12,965 bases of DNA from Thermoleophilaceae bacterium (GTDB taxonomy: Bacteria > Actinomycetota > Thermoleophilia > Solirubrobacterales > Thermoleophilaceae): assembly GCA_013695855.1 (NCBI GenBank), contig JACCZR010000189.1, positions 1-12,965 on the forward strand, in the 5' to 3' direction. A program made the translations under genes and the position numbers. Positions 1 through 5,418 of this stretch are shown piece by piece. The notes under the pieces were generated by a model. The model worked only from the letters and a program-made list of their open reading frames with translations. It was not told where the DNA came from and did no database searches. Every line of letters starts with the position of its first letter. Position 1 is the first letter of the stretch.

Positions 1-1
1 C

Positions 2-136
2 CTCGTCCTGGCGGCCTACGAGCGCTGGCAGGCGCTCTCGCCCGAGGAGAAGGAGCGCTACAAACAGCGCGCCCGCGCGGCCGGAGAACGCGGCCGCCGC
101 GTGATCGAGCAGCGCCGTCGCGGCGGCGGCGGTTGA
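2..136 (+). CDS. C-terminal fragment of an unrecognised protein
   Basis: An open frame enters from the left edge and ends at TGA 134-136, leaving 44 residues. The fragment is very basic and predicted helical. It contains a W-x-x-L-S-P-E-E-K-E-R-Y-K stretch, followed by an Arg-rich helix and a terminal run of four glycines. The codon use matches the genes around it, and a strong hairpin lies just downstream, so I take it as the true end of a gene. The LSPEEK-type helix is common in unrelated small proteins and gives no function. The Arg-rich tail could bind nucleic acid, but that is only a guess. Confidence 0.55.
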   Translation, partial: LVLAAYERWQALSPEEKERYKQRARAAGERGRRVIEQRRRGGGG

Positions 137-159
137 CGCGGTTACCGGATCGCCCTTCT

Positions 160-190
160 GACCTTTGACCGAATAATCCCGTCAAAGGTC
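160..190. terminator. Bidirectional stem-loop between convergent genes
   Basis: A perfect 10-bp inverted repeat, GACCTTTGAC (160-169) and GTCAAAGGTC (181-190), is separated by an 11-nt loop. It lies between the stop of the upstream + strand gene (136) and the stop of grxD on the minus strand (201). There is no T-run on either side, so this is the hairpin-only type of terminator often proposed in high-GC bacteria. It can serve both strands. Confidence 0.6.
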
Positions 191-200
191 GGCCGTGTGG

Positions 201-602
201 TCAGTCCAGCCGGTTCTCCAGCTGCATCGGAGGCGCCTTTCGCTCGGGCGTGGTCTGGGCCACGGCGGCTTCGGGCTCGGCCGGCTGCTCGGCGCCGAGC
301 TTCTCGGCCAGCTCGCCTGTCTCGTACATCTCGGCCACGATGTCCGCACCGCCGATCAGTTCGCCGTCCACGAACAGCTGGGGGATGGTCGGCCAGCCCG
401 AGAGGCTGGTGAGCTCCTCGCGGATGCGGGGGTCGGGAAGGACGTCCAGCGCGGCGTACTTGACGTCGAGGGCGTTCAGCGTTCCGGCCGTGCGAGCCGA
501 GAAGCCGCATGCAGGCTGCTGGGGCGTGCCCTTCAGGAAGAGCATCACCCGGTTCTCGCCTATGGCGTTGTCGATGAAGTCCTTGATCTCCTCGTTTGTC
601 AT
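201..602 (-). CDS. grxD: Monothiol glutaredoxin, Grx4/GrxD type (CGFS)
   Basis: This is a 133-residue monothiol glutaredoxin. The CGFS active site is at residues 32-35, preceded by the conserved Lys24 (LFLKGTP) that contacts glutathione. The WPTIPQ cis-Pro motif (70-75) and GGADI glutathione-binding motif (84-88) follow. Proteins of this family bind a [2Fe-2S] cluster with glutathione, alone or paired with BolA, and pass it to A-type carriers; they are not general disulfide reductases. The ATG at 602-600 overlaps the bolA stop as ATGA, so translation is probably coupled. The fold ends near residue 105. The last 30 residues (Glu/Ala/Pro-rich) exceed the usual family length and look disordered. 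The family call is secure; the tail has no assignable role. Confidence 0.95.
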   Translation of the reverse strand: MTNEEIKDFIDNAIGENRVMLFLKGTPQQPACGFSARTAGTLNALDVKYAALDVLPDPRIREELTSLSGWPTIPQLFVDGELIGGADIVAEMYETGELAEKLGAEQPAEPEAAVAQTTPERKAPPMQLENRLD

Positions 603-841
603 GTGGCTCCTCCCGGAGGCGTCGAAGTCTTGATGGAAAGCGCGTGGATGGGGCCGCCCACGTCGTCGCCGAAGACGTCGTAGACCAGGCGATGCTGCTC
701 GATGCGGCTGAGGCCCGCAAAGCGATCGGAGACCACCTCCGCGCGGAAGTGGTCGCCGCCGCCCGTCAGGTCGTCCACCTGCGCGGTGGAGCCCGGAAGA
801 GCGGTCTCGATTCGTTCCTTGAGCTCGGATGGGGACGGCAT
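599..841 (-). CDS. bolA: BolA family Fe-S cluster partner protein
   Basis: This 80-residue protein starts at ATG 841-839 (MPSPSELKERIE). The longer open frame upstream is not BolA-like. BolA features are GGGDHFRAEVVSDRF (27-41), the helix-turn with Arg46 and His50-Arg51 (SRIEQHRLVYD), and the C-terminal IHALSIKT (65-72), whose invariant His66 is the cluster ligand in BolA-Grx heterodimers. The His31 loop matches the His/Cys loop of the family. Its stop overlaps the grxD start, which fits the well-established BolA-Grx4 [2Fe-2S] complex. It is the first gene of the operon and is divergent from the A-type carrier gene. A TATCTT box (852-857, minus strand) ends 10 nt before the start and may be its -10. 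Confidence 0.93.
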   Translation of the reverse strand: MPSPSELKERIETALPGSTAQVDDLTGGGDHFRAEVVSDRFAGLSRIEQHRLVYDVFGDDVGGPIHALSIKTSTPPGGAT

Positions 842-864
842 TGCTTTACCAAAGATAGCTCGGC

Positions 865-870
865 TACAAT
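865..870 (+). promoter_or_regulatory. -10 box (TACAAT) for the A-type carrier gene
   Basis: TACAAT lies 18 bp downstream of TTGCTT (841-846), which is a plausible -35. A start site about 7-9 nt after the box would fall at 877-879, at or just before an in-frame GTG (879), so the transcript would be leaderless or carry only a few leader bases. The box lies between the divergent bolA and erpA starts. This is prediction by motif only. Confidence 0.55.
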
Positions 871-884
871 ATGTCTCAGTGGTA

Positions 885-1229
885 ATGCTCACCGACATGG
901 CCGTTGAGAAGGTCCGTTCCTTCATGGACACCCAGACCGCCGAAGGTGACGTCGGCCTCCGAGTCGGCGTCCGCGGCGGTGGCTGCTCGGGGTTTCAGTA
1001 CGCCCTGGCCCTCGACAACAAGAAGGAAGAGGACCACGTCTTCGACTTCGAGGGCATCCGCCTGATCGTCGATCCGGCGAGCCTGCGCTACGTGGACGGC
1101 TCGACCGTCGACTACACCGAGAGCCTCATGGGCGCCGGTTTCGAGGTCAACAACCCGAATGTCGTCGCCTCGTGCGGCTGCGGCTCCTCGTTTCGCATCG
1201 CGGACGAGGAAGCCTCCTGCGGCACCTGA
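885..1229 (+). CDS. erpA: A-type Fe-S carrier, ErpA/IscA/HesB family
   Basis: This 114-residue scaffold/carrier transfers Fe-S clusters to apo-enzymes. The three family cysteines are present: Cys34 in GGGCSGFQY and Cys97/Cys99 in SCGCGSSF. The family opening LTDMAVEKV and the AGFEVNNPN motif are also present. I start at ATG 885. A GTG at 879 adds two residues and fits a leaderless start from the TACAAT box; the longer open frame back to 702 is not homologous. ErpA is the conventional name, but IscA/SufA-type naming is possible because sequence alone separates these poorly. The gene diverges from bolA-grxD, a coherent cluster-delivery set. The extreme C-terminus (ASCGT, with a fourth Cys112) is encoded inside the left arm of the palindromic element at 1216-1320, so the tail may have been altered by that element. 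Confidence 0.92.
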   Translation: MLTDMAVEKVRSFMDTQTAEGDVGLRVGVRGGGCSGFQYALALDNKKEEDHVFDFEGIRLIVDPASLRYVDGSTVDYTESLMGAGFEVNNPNVVASCGCGSSFRIADEEASCGT

Positions 1230-1320
1230 GCCGTCGCATCTCTGCGTCCTCGCTCGGCTTGCCTGCTTAGCAGGCGGCGCCTCCCTGCGTCCTTGACCTG
1301 CTCGGCTCAGGTGCCCCAGG
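1216..1320. repeat. Long palindromic element, REP/MITE-like, after erpA
   Basis: The outer arms 1216-1233 and 1303-1320 are inverted copies matching at 17 of 18 positions, with a perfect 13-bp core (GGCACCTGAGCCG at 1221-1233 against 1303-1315). The 69-bp interior has a central perfect hairpin GCCTGC-TTA-GCAGGC (1261-1275). It also has a direct repeat: CTGCGTCCT at 1242-1250 and 1285-1293, each followed shortly by GCTCGGCT (1252-1259, 1300-1307). The left arm includes the erpA stop codon, and the right arm ends 13 bp before the acyltransferase start. It could act as erpA terminator. The internal duplications plus long arms also resemble a small non-autonomous repeat element. Only one copy is visible here, so dispersal is unproven. 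Confidence 0.7.
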
Positions 1321-1333
1321 ACAATCGCTCGCT

Positions 1334-2488
1334 GTGAGCTTTTCCGGCGCGCTGCGGCACGGCCTGGCCGCCGCTCGTGCGTCGGTGACCGCTCTCGCCG
1401 AGGATCTCATCGCCTCGCACGCCGGCGATCCGCTCGCCGAGCGCGATCCGGACTTCATCCGGGCCACCCAGCCGGCGTACAGCGCCTTGGCCGACGTCTA
1501 CTTCCGTCCGAAGGTCAGGGGCCTCGAGCACATCCCGGCCGAGGGGCCTGTGCTGCTCGTGGGAAACCACTCGGGCGGGACGCTGATCGCGGACACCTTC
1601 GCCTTCACCTACGCCTTCTACGAGCACTTCGGGGCCGACCGGCCCTTTCACCAGCTCGCTCACGACCTGGTCTTCAGGGTGCCCGGTCACGGTTTTCTGC
1701 GCAAGTACGGCACGGTTCCGGCATCGCACGAAGGTGCGAGGCGGGCCCTCGACAGCGGTGCGGCCCTGCTCGTCTACCCGGGCGGCGACTACGACAGCTA
1801 CCGCCCCACCTCCGAGTCGGCCCAGGTCAAGCTCGGCGGTCGGAGCGGCTTCGTCCGCCTGGCGCTCGACGCCGGCGTGCCCATCGTGCCGGTGGTGGCG
1901 ATAGGGGGCCAGGAGACAGCCCTGTTCGTGACCCGGGGGGAGCGGCTGGCCAAGCTGCTCGCCCTCGACCGCCTCTTTCGCCTCAAGGTGCTGCCGGTCC
2001 AGCTCGGCCCCCCCTTCGGCGTGACGGTGCTCGACCTGCCCCTGCGGGTGCCGTTGCCGGCTCAGATCACGGTGCAGGTGCTGCCCAGCCTGGACCTCCG
2101 AGAGCGCTTCGGCCGCGAGCCCGACGAGGAGGAGGTCTACGCCGCCGTCACCGAGCAGATGCAGCTGGCGCTCGACCGGCTGGCCGAGGAGCGCGATCTG
2201 CCCGTGGTGGGCGCGATCGGGCCGCGGGAGGAGAACGCCCAGGCGATGGACGCCATCGTCGAGCGCTCCGCGGCGGCCGGCGAGGCTCACGAGGGCACAG
2301 GCGGGCGCCAGGTGGAGATGCACGAGCCGTGGCCGGGCTACGACGCGATGCGCGTGCCGGAGATCGCAAAGCGGGTGACAGCGCAGGCACCGGTAGCGCT
2401 GGCCGTGGTCCGCGGCTACGAGGAGGCCCACAAGGCCCGCGTCGGTGTGCTGAAGGCCGTCGACCGCGAGCTCGCGCGCGAGAGCTAG
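1334..2488 (+). CDS. Lysophospholipid/diacylglycerol acyltransferase-like protein
   Basis: This 384-residue protein belongs to the PlsC-like superfamily, closest in motif style to the MGAT/DGAT2-like branch. It has VGNHSGGTLIAD (76-87), in which NHSGG replaces the classical HxxxxD arrangement and Asp87 follows. VYPGGDYDSYRP (147-158) and KLGGRSGFVRLALDAGVPIVPV (166-187) are the acyl-acceptor and core motifs. Such enzymes acylate glycerolipids at the membrane; the exact substrate is not predictable. After the acyltransferase core (about 55-260) comes an acidic linker. A separate C-terminal helical segment (331-384) opens with EPWPGYDAM and contains YEEAHKARVGVL; I recall similar tails on other actinobacterial proteins. 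The start is GTG 1334, with no good Shine-Dalgarno. The stop TAG overlaps the stop of the convergent glycosylase gene within CTAG. Confidence 0.82.
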   Translation: MSFSGALRHGLAAARASVTALAEDLIASHAGDPLAERDPDFIRATQPAYSALADVYFRPKVRGLEHIPAEGPVLLVGNHSGGTLIADTFAFTYAFYEHFGADRPFHQLAHDLVFRVPGHGFLRKYGTVPASHEGARRALDSGAALLVYPGGDYDSYRPTSESAQVKLGGRSGFVRLALDAGVPIVPVVAIGGQETALFVTRGERLAKLLALDRLFRLKVLPVQLGPPFGVTVLDLPLRVPLPAQITVQVLPSLDLRERFGREPDEEEVYAAVTEQMQLALDRLAEERDLPVVGAIGPREENAQAMDAIVERSAAAGEAHEGTGGRQVEMHEPWPGYDAMRVPEIAKRVTAQAPVALAVVRGYEEAHKARVGVLKAVDRELARES

Positions 2489-3150
2489 TCAGGCGTCGAA
2501 TCCAGCGAGCGCCAGAGGTACAGCGACGCCAACGAGCGGTGTGGGCGCCAGGGTTCTGCCAGCTCGCGCAGCTCGTCCGGCTTGGGCGGTGAGTCGAGCC
2601 CGTAGGCCAGCGCCGCGGCGTTGCGGATTCCCAGGTCGCCGACCGGCAGCACGTCGGGGCGCCCCAGGTGGAACACCAGGAACATGTGGGCCGTCCACTC
2701 GCCCAGGCCCTTCACGGCGGTGAGCTGAGCGATCACCTCGTCGTCGGGCAGCTCGGCAAGGCAGTCGAGCTCGAGGCGGCCATCCTCCGCGTGCCCGGCG
2801 AGGTCGCGCAGGTAGGCGACCTTGGAGCGCGAGAGGCCGACTCCGCGCACCTCTTCCTCATCGGCTGCCAGCAGCTCGGCGGGGGTGGGCGCACGGTCGC
2901 CGAACATCGCTTCCAGGCGGCCGTAGATCGACCGGGCCGCCTTCGTGGAGAGCTGCTGGCCGACGATCGCCCGCAGCAGCGCGCCGTAGGCCTCCGTGGG
3001 CCGGCGACCCCGGCGGCGCAGCACCTCGTCCAGTGGACCAAAGCGGTTGAGCAGGCCGGCCATCACCGGGTCACGGCGCAGGACGGCGATCGCCTCCGGC
3101 GTCGCCTCTACAGGCTGGGTCCGGCTGCCGGCGCTTGGGCGGCGGGGCAC
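2485..3150 (-). CDS. DNA-3-methyladenine glycosylase II, AlkA-like HhH-GPD
   Basis: This is a 221-residue HhH-GPD base-excision glycosylase. The helix-hairpin-helix is at about 140-157, with TAVKGLGEWTAHM carrying the usual L-G-x-W-T-A pattern. The catalytic Asp is most likely Asp172 in DVLPVGDLGIRNA, aligning with Asp238 of E. coli AlkA. AIVGQQLSTKAA (61-72) is the typical HhH-GPD QQ-S motif. It lacks the N-terminal domain of full AlkA, like the short AlkA-like enzymes (about 200-230 residues). Its expected role is removal of alkylated purines from DNA. The GTG start (3150) is 4 nt after the kinase stop, so the two genes are likely co-transcribed. The upstream end is uncertain because the first 15 or so residues are poorly conserved in type. 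The 3' end overlaps the acyltransferase stop on the other strand. Confidence 0.88.
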   Translation of the reverse strand: MPRRPSAGSRTQPVEATPEAIAVLRRDPVMAGLLNRFGPLDEVLRRRGRRPTEAYGALLRAIVGQQLSTKAARSIYGRLEAMFGDRAPTPAELLAADEEEVRGVGLSRSKVAYLRDLAGHAEDGRLELDCLAELPDDEVIAQLTAVKGLGEWTAHMFLVFHLGRPDVLPVGDLGIRNAAALAYGLDSPPKPDELRELAEPWRPHRSLASLYLWRSLDSTPD

Positions 3151-3154
3151 GTGC

Positions 3155-4573
3155 TCAGGCAGCCGGCCGTCGGCCGCGGCCGAAGTACTCGGCCTCTCGC
3201 TCGCCGAGGGGAGTGCTGGGTGGGTCCCCGAACAGCCACTCGCACGCGATGCGGTGCCAGTTGGCCGTGCACTCGAGCTGGCCGAGCACCCCGAGCGTGA
3301 GGCCCTGCATGCGTGCGCTCAGCAGTGACTCGGGCGGCGCTGTGCCCCGGCGAATGAGCTGCCAGTGCTCGGAGCGTGGGTCGCCGAAGTCGATGAGGAT
3401 CTGGCCGGCCGTCTTGGGGTCGAGCGTGAGCTCGCGGTCCTCGAGGTACCAGACCGCGGCGTCCTGGAAGTGGGCCAGCACCGCGTCGGGCGAGACCTTT
3501 TCGTCCTCGGGGTCGTAGAACCCCATCGCGGCCATGTGGGTGCGCAGGCCCGCGGCATCCTCCTCCATGGCGAGCGCGATGGCCTTGACCTCGTCGGCCA
3601 CGCGCTCGGGCGTCAGGCGCTTGGTCATGCCGAAGTCGAGGAAGGCCACCCGGCCGTCGGGCATCAGCTGGTAGTTGCCGGGATGCGGATCCCCCGAGAA
3701 GTGGCCGTGGCGGTAAAGCGACCCGAAGAAGAAGCGGAAGACGATCTCGCCGAAGCGGTCGCGGGTGGCGTCGTCCATCTCGCGGACCCCCTCGAAGCCC
3801 ACGCCGTCGACCCACTCGCTGACGAGGACCTTCTCGGTCGACAGCGAGGTCACCACCTCGGGGACATAGATGAAGGGATGTCCTTTCCACGCGCGCGCGA
3901 AGGCACGCTGGTTCTGGGCCTCGTGCTCGTAGTCGAGCTCGTCGGTCAGGCGCTCGCGCAGCTCGGCGGCCATCGCCTTGGCGTCCATGCCCGGGGCGAT
4001 GCGCTTGGCCACGCGCATGATGAGCCCCAGGTTCTGCAGGTCCGCCCGGACGGCCGAGGCGACGCCGGGGTACTGGACCTTGACCGCCACCTCGCGGCCG
4101 CCTTCGCCCTCATCGGCATCAGCCAGCCGCGCGCGGTAGACCTGCCCGATCGAGGCGGCCGCCACGGCCGCCTCCTCGAACTCGGAGAAGACCTTGTCGA
4201 TCGGCGCGTCGAGCTCTGACTCGATCAGCTTCTTCATCTCGTTGAAGGAGACCCGCGGCGCGGCGTCGCGCAGCTCGGCGAGCTTTGCCTGCAGGCGCTC
4301 CTGGAACTCGGGCGGCAGACCGCCCGTGTCGATGAAAGAGGCGACCTGGCCCACCTTCATCGCGGCGCCCTTCATCTGGCCCAAGACGTCGAAGATCTGC
4401 TCCGCGGCCTCGACCTGGCGCTTCTCCGCGGCGGCCCGCCGGGCCTCCTCGCCCCGCGTGAGGTTTGCCGCCTTCGTGGCGTACTGGCGGGCCGTCTGGC
4501 CACCGGCGAGCCGCCCGACCTTGGCGGCCCGGCGCACCCGTCCGGTCGGGATCTTCGGCTCGTCCTTTGCCAT
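3155..4573 (-). CDS. ABC1/UbiB (AarF) family atypical kinase
   Basis: This 472-residue protein has every hallmark of the ABC1/ADCK/UbiB family. These are the KVGQ motif (Lys73-Gln76), the Ala-rich AAAS loop (138-141) replacing a Gly-rich loop, VAVK (Lys165), DELDYEHEAQN (ExD, Glu212 and Asp214), SGDPHPGN with catalytic Asp295 and Asn300, and LDFG with Asp313. The family has ATPase/kinase-like activity tied to isoprenoid-quinone or lipid metabolism; the natural substrate is unknown. I chose ATG 4573. A TTG 9 nt upstream is in frame, but the ATG has a GGAGG only 2 nt away, too close for normal use. A TACCCT box ends 8 nt before the ATG, favouring leaderless initiation. It leads the operon with the AlkA-like gene; no shared function is evident. 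Confidence 0.9.
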   Translation of the reverse strand: MAKDEPKIPTGRVRRAAKVGRLAGGQTARQYATKAANLTRGEEARRAAAEKRQVEAAEQIFDVLGQMKGAAMKVGQVASFIDTGGLPPEFQERLQAKLAELRDAAPRVSFNEMKKLIESELDAPIDKVFSEFEEAAVAAASIGQVYRARLADADEGEGGREVAVKVQYPGVASAVRADLQNLGLIMRVAKRIAPGMDAKAMAAELRERLTDELDYEHEAQNQRAFARAWKGHPFIYVPEVVTSLSTEKVLVSEWVDGVGFEGVREMDDATRDRFGEIVFRFFFGSLYRHGHFSGDPHPGNYQLMPDGRVAFLDFGMTKRLTPERVADEVKAIALAMEEDAAGLRTHMAAMGFYDPEDEKVSPDAVLAHFQDAAVWYLEDRELTLDPKTAGQILIDFGDPRSEHWQLIRRGTAPPESLLSARMQGLTLGVLGQLECTANWHRIACEWLFGDPPSTPLGEREAEYFGRGRRPAA

Positions 4574-4581
4574 CGCCTCCA

Positions 4582-4587
4582 AGGGTA
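4582..4587 (-). promoter_or_regulatory. -10 box (TACCCT) for the ABC1 kinase operon
   Basis: TACCCT on the minus strand ends 8 nt before ATG 4573. A start site 7-9 nt after the box would coincide with the ATG. The same box TACCCT stands in front of the antitoxin gene at 9416. No convincing -35 was found. Confidence 0.45.
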
Positions 4588-4644
4588 CGGACGCGGGGGC
4601 GGCGGACGATGCCGTCAGACCCGCCGGCTGGATGCCCGCGAGGG

Positions 4645-4650
4645 TAGTTT
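4645..4650 (+). promoter_or_regulatory. -10 box (TAGTTT) for the FAH-family gene
   Basis: TAGTTT ends at 4650, and the GTG start begins at the seventh base after it (4657), exactly the usual -10 to +1 distance. This predicts a leaderless message starting on the G of GTG. No clear -35 is visible, as is common in actinobacteria. Confidence 0.5.
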
Positions 4651-4656
4651 CCCGGT

Positions 4657-5418
4657 GTGAGGTACGTGCGATATGACGCGGGCGACGGGCCCCGCGAGGG
4701 CGCCCTGCGCGACGCTCGCGTGCACGACGGGGAGGGGGACCCGCAGGGGCCGGGGATGCCCGTCGGCGACGTGACCCTTCTGCCTCCGGTGGCCAACCCG
4801 AGCAAGATCGTCTGCATCGGGCTCAACTACCGGTCGCACGCCGAAGAGCAGGGCGCCGAGCCGCCGCAGACGCCCACCTTCTTCGCCAAGTTCCCCAACG
4901 CCCTGGTCGGGGACGGCGCGACCGTGACGCTGCCGACCGGCAAGGTCGACTACGAGGCAGAGGTGGCGTTCGTGATCGGCTCGGAGTGCCGCGACGTCGC
5001 CGAGGATGACGCCCTCGATCACATCGCCGGCTACACGCTGCTCAACGACCTCTCGGCCCGCGACCGCCAGTTCGCCACGCCGCAGTGGATCCCCGGCAAG
5101 GTCTTCGACGGGGCCGGCCCCTGCGGTCCCGCGCTGGTCACGCCCGACGAGGCCGGCCCGCCCGACCAGATCGCCGTCGAGCTGCGGTGCAACGGCGAGC
5201 TGCGCCAATCGGCCACCACGGCGGACCTGGTGCACTCGATCCCGGCCTTGGTCGCGCACCTCTCGTCGCTGATGACCCTCGTGCCCGGCGACCTGGTGGC
5301 CACTGGCACGCCGGCCGGCGTGGGCAGCTTGCGCAAGCCCCGCAGCTACCTCGAGCCCGGCGACGAGGTGGTAATCAGCTCGCCGCAGCTGGGCACGCTG
5401 ACCACCCGCATGGCCTAG
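4657..5418 (+). CDS. Fumarylacetoacetate hydrolase (FAH) family protein
   Basis: This is a 253-residue FAH-superfamily enzyme. It has IGLNYRSHAEE (54-64), with the catalytic His61/Glu64 pair. The divalent-metal ligands are Glu100 and Glu102 (DYEAEVAFVIG) and Asp131 (LNDLSARDRQ). GKVFDGAGPCGP (147-158, Lys148) and ATGTPAGVG (215-223) complete the set. The family hydrolyses or decarboxylates acylpyruvates and related 2-oxo acids (FAHD1-type acylpyruvase/oxaloacetate decarboxylase, HpcE/HpaG isomerase-decarboxylase). The length fits the short cytosolic FAHD1-like branch. No aromatic-degradation genes adjoin it, so a specific substrate cannot be named. The GTG start fits the TAGTTT box. The stop TAG shares CTAG with the convergent ppx stop. 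Confidence 0.9.
   Translation: MRYVRYDAGDGPREGALRDARVHDGEGDPQGPGMPVGDVTLLPPVANPSKIVCIGLNYRSHAEEQGAEPPQTPTFFAKFPNALVGDGATVTLPTGKVDYEAEVAFVIGSECRDVAEDDALDHIAGYTLLNDLSARDRQFATPQWIPGKVFDGAGPCGPALVTPDEAGPPDQIAVELRCNGELRQSATTADLVHSIPALVAHLSSLMTLVPGDLVATGTPAGVGSLRKPRSYLEPGDEVVISSPQLGTLTTRMA

Noticed and set aside
702..884. 61-residue N-terminal extension of the A-type carrier
   Set aside because: It runs antisense through bolA and is unlike the family, which begins right at LTDMAVEKV.
1307..2431. 374-codon minus-strand frame opposite the acyltransferase
   Set aside because: His/Leu/Val/Gly-rich shadow of the antisense third-position G+C bias; no motif, and the plus-strand gene is clearly real.
3365..4219. 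284-codon plus-strand frame opposite the ABC1 kinase
   Set aside because: No recognisable motifs; the kinase on the minus strand has all family signatures.
4574..4580. GGAGG as Shine-Dalgarno for the ABC1 kinase
   Set aside because: Only 2 nt separate it from the ATG, too close for normal 16S pairing; a TACCCT box placing +1 near the ATG explains the start better.
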